From contig OZ037767.1 of NCBI GenBank assembly GCA_964035545.1, positions 27,633,628-27,697,627 on the forward strand: 64,000 nt of DNA, given 5' to 3'. This document shows positions 1 to 13,600 of this stretch, one piece after another; the first letter of the stretch is position 1, and each line of letters starts with the position of its first letter. A program made the translations under genes and the position numbers. The DNA comes from Bugula neritina. Its lineage: Eukaryota; Bryozoa; Gymnolaemata; Cheilostomatida; Bugulidae. The notes under the pieces were generated by a model. That model was not told the DNA's origin and did not search any database. It saw only the letters and a program-made list of their open reading frames with translations.

Positions 1-646
1 TACAGAGAATTATGGTACAAAATATTGATGATGTCCTGCAGAGAGGCGAAGCATTAGGAGGTTAGTATCTTTATACTCTACAGCTGTGAAGTATTTTCTT
101 AGTCATAATTCCACAGCAGGTGTTTTGGGATTTGTCCCCTTAATAGTACAGAACAGAGTACCATAGCCCACACCTTTGCAATAGAAGAGTTTTTTATTCT
201 ATTAAAGCATATATACATATACATTTCCTGCATTCAGCGACTAGTTCAAGGATTGTCCCCTCATCCTAAAACCTTGTGCTTCTAAGCTTTGGATATCTCA
301 AATTCTGTTCACATTCAAGTTTGAAAAAAATAATCAAAATAAGTATGGTTTTACCTATACTTATTTAAATTGTAAAATAAACGTTGGGGTCATATTTGAA
401 TTATATGACTGACACCAACGTTTTGCCCAATCTCAGTGTGGCAGCATAACTCCCAATTAGTTGATCATGTTTTATTTTGATGTATTTTCAGTGTTGGATG
501 ACAAAGCTAGAGACCTCAGCATGCAGTCTCAAAAATATAGAAAAGATGCTCGATACCTAAACTTAAGATCATCATATGCTAAAATAGGTGTTATCTGTGT
601 CGTAATTGCTTTATTTTTACTCTTCTTGAGATACTTTGTTTTCTAA
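1..646 (+). CDS. SEC22B: SEC22-like R-SNARE, C-terminal part (5' end outside window)
   Basis: Two exons are visible, 1-60 and 492-646, joined by a GT-AG intron in phase 1; the stop codon is at 644-646. The product is the C-terminal ~70 residues of a vesicle SNARE that drives fusion between the ER and Golgi. The first exon carries the R-SNARE core with the zero-layer arginine in DVLQRGEAL. The second continues the heptad-spaced helix (KYRKDARYLN, RSSYAK) and ends in a hydrophobic tail anchor with almost no luminal tail, as is usual for SEC22. This matches the family pattern IMVxNIEEVLQRGEAL and KYRxDAKYLNMRSxYAK as I remember it. The longin domain lies upstream of the window. SEC22B versus another SEC22 paralogue cannot be settled from the tail alone. 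Confidence 0.9.
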
Positions 647-682
647 TTTTCCTTTGCAATTTATTATTTTAAGGACCGGGGT

Positions 683-688
683 AATAAA
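683..688 (+). terminator. Polyadenylation signal of the SEC22-like gene
   Basis: A canonical AATAAA lies 37 bases after the stop codon, followed by AT-rich sequence. Confidence 0.6.
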
Positions 689-1685
689 ATTTAAATACAT
701 TTAAGAGATGAATCTAATTATGCTATAGCTGTATAGTTTAATACCAAGTTACTGTATATTATTAGCTGATGTTAATTTAATACAAAGCAAATGAGTCCTG
801 GCAGTTGAGTTCTCAGTTTTATTGCTATTACACACTAGTCACCAGTCATGTGATTTATTCAGCTTGTTAGTCAGATTCTGTCTGTTCGTCCAGAGTTTCT
901 AATAACTTCAACGATAAACTGTTTATCAATTTTTTTTCATGTTAACTTTTCAATAGTAATATAATTATTGTTTGAAATATAATTTTGTTTTATACTCGGC
1001 TTATAATTATTTGTAATATTCAAGCTTTTGCAGTATTATCATTTCCTTCCGTTAAAAGGTTTGCTATTCTAAGCTGGTATCAATTCAATAAAAAGTATAT
1101 TTCAAAAGATTTTCTAGAAAAAAAATGTATTTTCGGGGCTTTAGCATATTTTAGCTTCGTTGACAATATTTTATCTGTTATTTATCACTGCTAAAAAGTT
1201 GAAGACAGTTTATCTGTATAACTCTGCATATTCAATAGCTGTAAAATCATCCATGTTCTAAACTTGAATCACAAGTTGTCTTTCCTTTATTTTGACTATA
1301 TTATGAAGGCTATTTTCAACTGCCTTTGAAGTACTCAAGCTCTTTTGTACCACCTCTCCAGAATTTTATCCTCTCAACTATCAATCAAGATGAAGAGATT
1401 TTATAATCAAATTACCAAGGTGATACATCAATCTAAGTTTTGTTTAGACTTTAGAGGGTGAAAAATCTCGCTTGAGCATTAATCCCTGAGTCCTGTCTTA
1501 TTGATGGCTAAATTCCTGTAACCATGGCAACCATAACAGAAATTTATCATTAATTGTCAGATCTGCTTTTCTCTGCAATAACAGTAGTGATTACTACTTC
1601 GTGGCAAAGCAGCCATAGAATTAGCATCCCTTCTTCACCCACCGGTATTCGCATGTTGGTTAGTAATATCATTTAACAAAATACA
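689..1685. other. Intergenic stretch between SEC22 and the pseudoprotease gene
   Basis: AT-rich sequence with no convincing exon. Short open frames (for example 985-1194) show no family features. It should hold the promoter and 5' UTR of the downstream gene, but no core promoter motif is clear. Confidence 0.5.
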
Positions 1686-4600
1686 ATGACTACGGACTAT
1701 GGGGTAAGTGAGAAATATTGAAAAGTATATGTATACTGTTAGCTTGTTGTGTATTAAATTTGTTAGTAGAATTTGTAAACTGTAATTTATTATTAAATGT
1801 ATTAAACTTCATTGACATGTTGGTATATAACATATAGCTTTATGAGTTACGTACAATTATTAGCATATAGTACTGGTGAAATTGGGAGATGAATCTATTT
1901 TTATACATGTATATATTTGACACATAATAATATTATAAAGTTTAGTTTTACAATAGAACAAATATATGCAGTGAAACTATGTGCTGTGTAACTTTACTGA
2001 TAGACTGGAATGACCGGGAAAGAGAATCTCTCCGGATACTTTGATGTCAACAATGAAGGTGTATCTATCAAGGAAGGAAAACCCATAAAGTCATGGAGAT
2101 TTTGGTCAAAAAAGAAGAAAATACTTGTCATTGGAGGAGCCATCTTTGTCGTACTTCTTCTGCTTATCATTATTATAGCAGCCACTGCCCGGCACAGTAG
2201 GTTGACTAAACGACCTGTTTATTATAGCTTTAGGTCATAGAAGTTTGAATGTATTTCTTCAGATATGAATTGCTTTCACCTCATACTACTATCTATACTG
2301 TGTAGTGTCATAATAAGTTGACATGTTCATAGCAGTTTAAACGTGGATATGAATTGTTTTGACCCAGAGATGCTCTGTTACAGTGAATTGTAGAGAGTGG
2401 ACTACTGAAACCATAATGTAAACAGCCTTGATTCTAGCCGATTTTGCTTTTTCGAGCTGCATGCAGTCATAAATGTGCTAAGTTAGTCATTCTGGGTTCT
2501 TTTACTTTAGCTGTTTCTGGTACTTAATCTTTATTATTTGTTAGACTGATGAACGGAATTCACTCATAAGCTTTATGTTGTTCCTCCATCATTTGTGCTT
2601 TTGGCACGTACTATTACAGCTATAGTAGTTATTCCTTTTTAACATTTTAAAGCTGGGATAATTTGTGAGAAATTTCCTGGTTACAATTTTGCTGTCAGTG
2701 AATGACAAATTGCAATGACTTCAAAAACCAATTCCTTCCATATAAAAAGTTTATGTAATTACTATTACTTTCAGTGTATAGCAATTATAAGGAATTTCTG
2801 CCATACCTAATGCTGAGCTAGAGAGAGGTTCATCTGCCCCCCCCCCCCCCCCCTTAAACTCTAGTATAATGTTCTATTTGACTTCATAAGAACTCATTTT
2901 TTATGTTAATGACTGTTTGATGCAAATATTTTGTTGTGGAAGTGAGCGGCTTGTCATCTCATCTGTGTGCAGTGAAGCGTTACTCACGTCAGGTTGTTTT
3001 CATCTTAATTTAGTTGTTAATAGGTGATGCACTGTCCTTGTATTTACTAGTTAAAATATACACCACATTTGCTAACAGCTGCCCTAGCCTTTTGTCCACC
3101 ACAGAGTAAATTTACGGATGTTCATATGTAGAATATGAATTGGAGAGAGAGGGAAGGTTTAATTTCACAATCAGTGCATATTAGTTTATTTTAGAGTAAT
3201 GTATTTACTGATAGAAGAATTAATGTAATTGTTAGCACAACATTTTACGAATTAGACAAAATCTGAAACACTCATCGAGCATTTGGGCTGTTCAAACTGT
3301 GCTCATGCTGTTTGAGCTATTAGAATTAAAAAATTATTATGAACAGATTATCAACTTTTATAGTATCTAAGGCTAAACTGCGTGCCCTGTGGAAGACTAA
3401 GGTCTAAGGCTAAATTAAAAGAATTTGAAAAGCTAATAGTATTGTTTTTTCTTGATAATTGTTCTCTCATTGAGCTGCACATTATTTACCATTTCTTTCT
3501 ACTTCGCATATGCTTTTGTAGATACTGCAATGCATATTAATACAATTTCAAAAAGATTTTTTAGATATTTTTGCCTTTAAAAGGGTTTACATCTTGGGGC
3601 ACTAAAACACTTATATACCCGTTTACATTTGGCATCATCAGCTTTTTTCAATATATTTGCTGTGGATAAATTTTTTAATGCAGAAAAATTTTCTACATGC
3701 AGTAAGATGTGTATTCAGCCAATTGACTATTTCTATGCTGTGTGTAAGAAAGGCTTAAATTCACATCATGGAAAAACCAGCTGACCTCACATTTCTTACT
3801 TGATAAATACATTCGTTGGTGGCTTTGTTTTAGAAAAGGAATCTGGCAAGATTGCCTCTCTTAAAAGTGGTCAAGGTATGTGATAGTACTGACTATTTTT
3901 ATACAATAATACAAATACATTACATGCATACTTAAATTATAACAGTAAAACTATCAACAAAACTTTCGAAAAAAAATTCTAGATATATTAATTTAAGTAC
4001 ACCTAAAAAATTATTTTTGTGAACTTGTCAGAATGTTATTACGAGCAATAACGAGACACACTAAATGCATTAATGGTAAGTATTCACAACACTACCGATT
4101 GTCTTGTCTAGTATGTGGAGTTGAAATGTGAAACATTCTGTCAGTATTCAGTAAGGTGCAATTAATTTGATTGCACTCAATTTATGAGCTAGCAAGACAC
4201 TGCAATAAGTTATAGTAGTTATATTACAACTCAACATTGGTATAAATTTACAACGTGCAATGAAAGAAGCATTCCGTTTAATGTAATAAATTCAAATAAT
4301 ATAATAGGCACGGGATTTAGCTAAGATTTGTAAGATTGAAGGCAAGCTAGATTAATAGCGATTTTCGCGAACAAATATAAATGATTTAAGGTTTGCCTCC
4401 CTTGTATATTCTTACTTTACATATTTTGTTTTTTTTAACTGATATGCATAAAAAGTAATGTTTAATTTATTTTATATAAATTTATTTATAATTAAAAAAT
4501 ATTTTGATTAATTTTCAAAAACGATTATTTTAAAATTAAAATAACAAGTTTTTTGACACTAGTTAATAATTCTTCTCTGTTTAACTTATATGAGAAAACT

Positions 4601-7600
4601 AGGAAGCTGTTAATCGAAGGATATTATATATATCATGACACTTAGTGCCATAGTGAACCTTCATTAGGTAAGGAATCACTGCCAGATAGTGTCTAGATTG
4701 ATGTGGCTACAATAGGAAAGTTTCAGCTCTAATAGCTGGCAACTGCTTCACGGTCACTACATATCAATACTATATATACCAATTTGCTGCACCATTCTAG
4801 AAAATTATTGTAATATTAACTAATAGAGTATAGGCCTAACTTATTAGGTTATGACTCATTTGTGATCTTGTCAATACTACACCCTTACTGCAACTCTGTA
4901 ATAGCACAATGTTTTGTGAAACTTAGCTTGCACTGGAGACACTACAAAACAAAGTCAATGCAGGTTTGGCAAGTGCATTGAAAATTTATTCGTCTGTGAT
5001 GGATTCAAGGACTGTGAAGATGGAGAAGATGAAATAAAAGCTCTGTGTGGTAAGTAGGGCTCATTAAAGTATGATCCTTTTAATTGAATAAATTCTAAAA
5101 TGAAATTATTGTACTCTCTGGAGTTGCAATTATTTTACAATCAGGTAATGATTAAAAATTTAGCTCTCAATGCTTAAACTTTTCATTTTAATCACTGCCA
5201 ACAGGACATTGCTAGGCTATACTGGGCATATCATCCATTTGGAGATCAGCTATGAAATTTCTGCTCGTTCATATAAACAGAGATACTGCAGTACTATAGA
5301 TATGAATTGATTAAAAAACATTATTTGTTATTTCTAATAAATTGTTAAAAAGTTTCAAAATTTATTGCAATAGTTTTACTTTTTTAACAGATGAATTTTC
5401 CAGAAAGCCAAGATGCAGAGTTGAACAGTTTCAATGTAAAGTTAGTAGACAATGCATCGACACAGAACAAGTGTGTGATGGAAAGCTTGATTGTGGAAGT
5501 GAAGAATATGCTGACTTCAGTGATGAAAGGAACTGCTGTACGTAAACAGCACACTATGCATGCATGTAATCAGGCCGCTGAACATAAACATAGTTTAATT
5601 TAATTTAACAAATAAAGAGTCATGTACAATATACTCATACTTTTATTCTAAATTGCTGCCAAGTTATTACTTTTATTACATAAATGTGATTTAGCAACAA
5701 AGTCATTAGTAGTTAGCTTTGAGAGCCAAAAACCGGCAACAGCTGGGCCAGTGATGTATAACTCTGTTAAGCTCTCCTCACATATCAAGTCTAGCTGTTT
5801 GTGTGTTCATTGAAAATTACTGCAAGTAGCAACTCTTCTAATTTTTTCCAAGTTATATTTTCTATTTTCTCAGGTAGGTATCTAATAATATTCTTTTAAT
5901 AGAATTAGACTTGATGTTGACACATATATGAGCTGCACTCTTGTGATTGTATTTTAGTTGAAATTAATCCAAACAACTCGGTGGTCTCTGTCATCCAAAA
6001 TGGCTTCAGCATACCAATGAGTGCCGACATCGGAGACCTGGAGAGTTACATAATCTGCAAAGAGATGGGATTCAGGTAATACTGACATCTCTTTTATACT
6101 TATTGTATTGTTTCACTTGAATGAGTAGTAACACAGTTACCATTAGAATGGTTTCTATTATACGTTTTTATTATTTTTATTATTTCATATGTTTTCATTA
6201 TATTAGCTATTAATTTATATTATATTATAATATGCTTTTATTATGTTATATGTTTTTATTATATTATAAGTTTTAATTACATTATATGTTTTTCTATATC
6301 ATATGTTGTCATTAAATTATATAATATTTTTTATTATGTTACAGTTTTTATTATTTTATAAGTTTTTATTACATATTTTATATTTCCTAATATATTACAT
6401 TTTAGATCGTTAAAGTCTCGCATGGGCATTCCTATTTCTGCTTATGAACAAGAAATCAGACAATGTGGGAACATTTCTAAACAGTTCAACTCTGAAAAAG
6501 GAGATGACATAAATGATTTTATAGTAACAGTGTATGTTATATGTTGACATTGCTATTGTTTAATTTATACATAGATGCTACTATTGTGTAAAACAACTGT
6601 CCAATCAGGGATCCAACTTGCAAGCCAATAATATAAGGTCTATTATTTTTAATTATCACAGGCTGAATAATCATGTCACTATACACCTTTTTACTCTAAA
6701 GAATATACAATTTTTGTGGTATTTTAGAGACGACTGCAGCAATGGAATTTTGACATTGGTGTGTGAAAAAGATTGTAAGTATAGATATATACTCATAATT
6801 CATATATACAAAATAGTTGCTTTGCTCCACATCTTTTAGCCTCAATCACTTTGAATATATTGAATATATTGGATCACATGATTTAGCCAATCCTTGTAAA
6901 TAAAGCTGTGTTATGGAAACACAATTAGTACTTTATATGTTGCAGCATACAATAGACTGCAGTACGTTATACAATATTATATAGTATAATGCATGATAAT
7001 AAACTGTAGTAAATGTGTGAAGAATATTACCGATTTCCTTATATGTTTAAATTCTTAAAACAGTTTTCAACACTCATTGCAGACATATTTGTTAGATATT
7101 TTATTCTCTGCTTAACTATGGAATTATTAGAATGCGATATTATAATGTATTGTTATAATGTTATATTATACTGAAGTTTATGACGCAATATTAAGCAGAG
7201 TTATAAACATGATATTTCATTACAACATAATATATAGTATATAATAATATATACATAATAAAGTAATATATCATACTATATTGTAATAGTACAATGTAAT
7301 ATAGTACATTATTATACATTGTGCCACAGCATTGGACAGAAAATAGGAATATAATGTTGCAATATTCTAGTGTGCGGCGTGTTTGGAGAATACACTGGGC
7401 CGGTGATTCCACCATCTTGGATGTCGCCAGATTTGGCTGAAGCTCTTCGTAAAAGTGACACCGAATTTCCTTGGGTTGTGTCTATTCACCAGAAAGGTAT
7501 GATATCGGTGTGTCTATACACCAGAAAGGTGTGATATCGGTGTGTCTATACACCAGAAAGGTATGATATCGGTGTGTCTATTCACCAACAAGGTACGATA

Positions 7601-10600
7601 TGAGAGTGTCTATACACCAGAAAGGTATGATATGAGAGTGCGTCTATACACCAGAAAGGTACGATATGAGAGTGTCTATACACCAGAATGGTATGATATG
7701 AGAGTGTATATACACCAACAAGGTGTGATTGGAGAGTGTTCAACAGCACCAGGAAATTATTTATTTTCCCAAAAAGGTATTCTAATTCCATGTAATGAAG
7801 TTGAACTTTATTTATTAGGTTGTGTAAGGCAGATGTTTAACTATAACACTGTTGTTCTGGATCTATATGACTGGCATTTATTGTGTTTCTGATGTATCCA
7901 TGACAACATAAGACAAACTGACAGTTTTCATCTTGATCAAAATAGTTTACTTATGAAATATTTGTGTATTATAACAGATACTTAGCCAATAATTTACAAG
8001 GAAATATGCAAATGGTGCTAGAGCTACCACATACAAATAGGAACTGCTATATTTACTGTGTTTAATATATTAAATGGCTACTTTGTTGAATTTTAGAGAA
8101 AAGGTGTCAAGGAGCCATTGTTGATGAAGAATGGGTCATAACTTCTCTAAACTGTGTAGATCATGATCATTTCTACACCAACTTCCAGTATGTTATAGCG
8201 ACGTTTAGTAAAACTTGAAAACAGCTTTAATATGGAGTGATAGCAGAGATATTGCAAAGTATTAATGGATGTCTTGCTCAAAATCAACACAGTAGTCATG
8301 AAACTGGCTCAAATCAAGGCTATCGCTATACTGCTGTCGACATTATTTCGTGTTTTTTTTTATGGATGAAGAGAAGTCAGCTAAGTGCCAATTCAAAAGT
8401 TACTGTATTCAAACTGACTGTTGTTTATAGAGAGGATGCACTGACTGTGGTGGCCGGTGAAGGAACGTCTTCCAGACAGTCAAGGAATGTATACAAAATT
8501 ATCAGAAATCACTTTGAACTTGTGAGTGAGCTTTCTCCGTATGACAACGTTATACTGCTGCAAGTGTTTCCTCCTTTTGAACTCAGGTGAGTAAAAAGAT
8601 AAAATCAAATCTATGCAAAATCATAAATGATTAGAATAAACTAGTTTCAACAGTTAAAATGAAAGCAGTCCCAACTCCAATCTCGTTTTAGCCTCTGTGG
8701 TCCCCTCATATCAATAGACGCTCACACATTTATGTATGTTTGTTAGTTTAATAGAGAATATGCAACCAATCAATTGTATAATATTACTATACAGTATTTT
8801 GAGACAAATAAAATTTGTCGAATTACCTAGTAATTTGTCAGCTTCTAACTTGGGCATACAAATAATGCATACGGTCTTGTATAGCATTTTTACAACGTGT
8901 ATGTTTGCTATTTTCCAAAGTCCAAGCACCCACCAAGTTTGCCTGCAGCAACCTGCTCTCTTACCACACTACAACTGTTTTGCTGCTGGTTTTAACGCTG
9001 AAACTAAGAAGACAGAACACGTTCGTGTTGTTCTCGAAACAGACGAGGGTAACTGTGGCAGTGAAGAGCTACGGAACGGCACAGCTTGCTTCAATTATCC
9101 ACATTCAGGAAAATCAAAAGCATGCCTTGTGAGTATCTTTGGTAGCTACACATACTCAGGTAGCCTACTTTATTTTAAAGGTTGAACACCATAAAATTTA
9201 TGTTTATTTTTATAAAAACTAAGTCATTGTATTTCATTTTGACTCGTTATACTTATAGCATTGAACTTGGCACAAACAATTAGGTGATATAGGCCTTTCA
9301 ATACCTTTTTGGCAAGTAGCCATCTGGGTAGATGAGTCATATTGGGCGAGCTTTGGTACTGAAGCAGTCACAGACAAAATAAATAAATATATTATGAGTA
9401 TCACTTTGACTACATACAATAACAACTATATTTAGCTCAATATTGAAATGGGAAACTAATATGCATTCTATGCTTTCTTAATCTATTGATCAGTTTCCAG
9501 CAATTGTGTTTATTATAAGTTGAAAGCGTTGGTTTTACTATTTTCTATTTCACTCTTTATGTAGGATTCAGTTGGAAGCCCAATCTCATGTCTCGACCCG
9601 GTCACCAATAGCTGGACTCTTTCAGCAATCTTATCTACTAAAATTGGTTGTGGGATGAACAAGCGTCAAGCACTTCATTTTGATCAAATGCCTGTCTACT
9701 ATTGGACTAACATCATCACCTCTCTCCGTGAGTGCTATGTGCTTTTGGTTACAGTAGAGTGGAAATATATCTTCTATTCTATTAGCTTTAGTACAAAGCA
9801 CACTCCACATGGTGTTTTACTCCCAAAACTGCTGTCTTTTAACTTGTAAAAAGAGTTAATAAAACATGGTGACTCTACTCAGGGATTACAAGTTTTGTTT
9901 TGTTTCGAAATTGAAGAATTAGAATTAAAAGCTTATTTTTACGGCATCGTATACTATATAAAAAACTATATTATATACTATATTGTACACTATATATAAG
10001 ACACTATATTATATGCTATATTGTACACTATATATAAGACACTATATTTTATGCTATATTGTACACTATATTATACACTATATTTTACATTATATATAAG
10101 AAACTATATTATATAGTATATTTTACACTATATATAAGAAACTATATTATATAGTATATTTTACACTATATATAAGACACTATATTATATGGTATATTGT
10201 ACACAATATATAAGACACTATATAACAGCCTATTCTATAATATTGTAATGGATTTCAGTGGTGCAATTAATTGTTAGTTATTATATCGAAAGGGTCGACT
10301 CTATATTGTATGCTATTGTGGAGATTGACTACATCGACCTCCAGCGACTTGTATCTATGGTCAACAGTGGCACCACTAGTAACAACCAATCAGGACTGAC
10401 ATACTAATTCATAGCAGGTGGAGCTAGCTACTCGTAGTGGAAGCGCGCTGAGTAGCTAGCCAGGCAGAGCAGCTTGGGACTTCATTTAGAGTAGTTGTGT
10501 GTAAATGCTCACTTATTATGTAATCGTTTCAATTCATGTTAGCAGTAATTAGAGCTTCTTGTATCTTATAAATAATAAACTTGTCATAACGTAAATAACC

Positions 10601-13600
10601 TGGTGTAGTGGCTTTGTTTAAGTCGACCCACACATAATATAGTGAATTGCGAAGTTCACTACAATATTATACTCATCATAATATTGTACATATTATTGCA
10701 GCTGAAGAGATTACACCTAACTGTGAAAGTAATTTGCCTCAGTTCCAAAAAGTGAGAGTAAGCAAAGGTATCAGAGAAGATCAATATTACGTAGATGTAC
10801 TTGGGTGGGGTAAAAATGAAGCTTGGTACACAGTCTATAATCTTTCATCAGCATTTGGAATCATAGCTGAAAAGCTTGATAAATGGTAAGCTTGCCTTCT
10901 GCTTGTTTAGCTGTTTGCAAAATTCCTAATATAAGTAGAGTTTGTAAAAGGTTTAGTCTTTAGTATGCTAGTTTTTACTCTGTTTGTATAGCTTGACAAA
11001 AATATTTAAGTATATATTTAAGTTAGCTTATAGTAAGTTCACTGTTTTGAAGGGACTACACACCTTATGTCCGTTTGGTAAAGAATGACACAGGAGTCAC
11101 TAACAAAAATGTTGCCGTTATGGACTGCCCCAGTTCTGCTGAAGACATGTGCTCATGTGAGATAAAGTATGTATCTTACCATGCTGTGATGAAAGAGGCA
11201 GATGTCCTTCACTTTGTAGATGACGCTAATGAGGTAAAATGTTGGATCATTCTAATTATTGCTTATCAGTAGAAATAACTACCCTTTCGTAATAAAGTAT
11301 TATTGCAGCATAAACTTAGTATATAGCAGTTGTCACACACCGGACCAACTTTTTTAGCTGTAATTTGATGTTAATACAATGTTTTACATGGAAGCTCAAC
11401 ATGCTAGACAGTCTAGCTCTAAGTTAGTAAAAGTGCATCGTGCTGCAATCTGTACTTTATCAAATAGCCAATAACCAAGCCATCGAAGTTGGTATACAGT
11501 CCGAATGCTTGTCATTAGCCATTCATATCAAGTTAATGAGTCACTAATCTACTAATACTATGAACCACAATATCTTCTACTTATCAAGATAAAAATGTTT
11601 CAATAAATTTTGCTTAATTCCTGTAGTTGAAGCAGTATACTGTCCTGTTCCAATAAAAATTCAAAACCAAAGCTCCCTGAGTGTTTCAATTTTTCTACAA
11701 ATTTGTTTGAAAAAATTACTACTTAAATACGCATGAAACTGATTTATTAGAAAATAAAAAATTGATAAAGCTGCCATAAGCCTTATGCATTTTATTTAGA
11801 TATATTTAGTGCACAATATTGTTGTATGATTCACCATATTAATTCTGCTTATTGCTTGCAAGCCAATTTCTTTTAAATTTATGTTATATCTGCATGTGAT
11901 ATTAAAAACAGAGAGCTAAAAGCTTAGCAATAAGATGATGTGATACTATGATGCTTTTGAAGGACGGAAAAGTAGATGATTCAGACTATGACTCAGAGCT
12001 GTGGGATTATGATAACACTGATGGTTTGGATGCAGACCAGCTGAGCCAGGACTATGCTGAAAGAATAGCTTTAGATGAAGTGTTACCCACAGGTGAGGGT
12101 TCAACAGTGCTTGAAATTCTGGCTAATCTAGTTGAAATAAATTGTGTTGAAGTAAAATTTTGAACTATTACATTTTTATAAACAGAATTTCACTCTGTAG
12201 ACTGAGTTGAATAGATGAGTGCCAACTAGGCTGTGCTGTTACAGCCATACAGCCCTAGCTAGCTGTTTCAGTATGTTGACACTCAAAACAACATGGGATA
12301 TTTTTCTATGCTAAGTAATGCATTATTTGGTGTCTCACCACTCAATCAATCAATCAATCAACCATAAAACTATCAACTTCTGATGCAAATTAGTTTTTGC
12401 AACAGTATGAGGAAACAAGATGAGTATTTTTCTAGAATAACTACTGATTATAAAAAAGCAGTATACAGTGATGAAGGTTCTGTAAGTTTAAAGCAGCTTT
12501 TCTCACCTTTTTAATGTGCCATGTTGAATAAATGTTGTTCAACAGTGTGTTGAAAGATTAGAATTTTATGTCATGTAGGTTTTAGTATTTGTAACCATGT
12601 CATTGGTAAAAGTTCTTAATTTAGTGCTTTGTTCTGCATTAAAACCTGTTTTTTTTTAAATCAGAATAGCAAATTTCCTATATCATGCATGAATCATTTA
12701 TGTACATTGCCGAATGTTTTGCAAATGTAAATATAGTGTAATTTTATTTGAATTTCATTTGTGTACTAGATATAACAGAAATACATAAATACAGATAAGT
12801 AGTTTCAATCATAGCAAGCATATAAAGTAGATTTTCAAGTTTGAATGAAAGTTGTTAATTGCATTCACATCGTATTCAGCTGTTACCAGCCGTAGTGCTC
12901 TGTGTTTACAGGAGGAACGTTACAGTGTCCTAATCCTGCTCTCACTGGTGATAGACTATGTGCAGATAACTCCAGTTGTATTCGATCTGACTCGGTTTGC
13001 GATAGTTTCTCCGACTGTAAAGACAACAGCGATGAAGAAAGAGACACCTGTGGTAAGATATAATGTTTAGAGATCATAAAGTTCTGTTAACAGAAAATAT
13101 TTTTTTTATTTGTGACACTAAAAAGCTCCACATCAGATAATAGTTATTCATATATCATAGTTAGTAATTGTTGATGTATAACTGATGTTTCAGCATTTTT
13201 GTTTGAACTAATTTAACTTTTTTTACACATGTGAAGTTTGACTACAAAGCTCTTGAATTGTCACAATAAATTTATGTTACTATGTGGCAGATGAACTGTA
13301 AAATTATGTCTATTAGAGAACATATAGAAAAGTAAATTTGATAAAAGTAAGCGTTATATAACATTTACATTTTGTAGAAAAGTATCATGGATACAGATGC
13401 CCTGCGAAATGGTTCAAGTGTAAGACAACCTATGACTGCCAGCCCTGGACAGTCCGTTGTGATGGTAACCAGGACTGTCTAGACGGGTCAGATGAGCACG
13501 AATGTGGTTAGTTGTGCTTAACCTTGCAATATACTAACTAAATTGTTTCCAAGACTTTCCTAGCCTTCGATTCTTTTTCCTTTATTTTTGTTTTTTTTGC

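Larger units (their letters stand above)
4927..12092 (+). other. Cassette 1: LDLa x2, SRCR-like, dead trypsin-like domain, unknown domain
   Basis: LDLa repeats are coded at 4927-5049 (FVCDGFKDC) and 5391-5537 (VCDGKLDC), each with six cysteines and the acidic calcium-binding end. A divergent SRCR-like domain follows at 5958-6774 (IICKEMGF, then CSNGILTLVC). The peptidase S1-like domain spans 7371-9727. Its AAHC box reads SLNC, so the catalytic His is Asn. The DIALL region reads DNVILL, so the Asp appears to be Asn. The GDSGGP box reads DSVGSP, which keeps a Ser but is distorted. Exons 10702-11233 code for a domain I do not recognise, ending in a Cys-rich CPSSAEDMCSC stretch. Exon 11963-12092 is an acidic linker rich in Asp and Tyr. 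Confidence 0.75.

Noticed and set aside
7542-7892. 116-codon frame after the pseudoprotease exon
   Set aside because: Produced by the 30-bp array; it ends in ordinary intron sequence with no domain.
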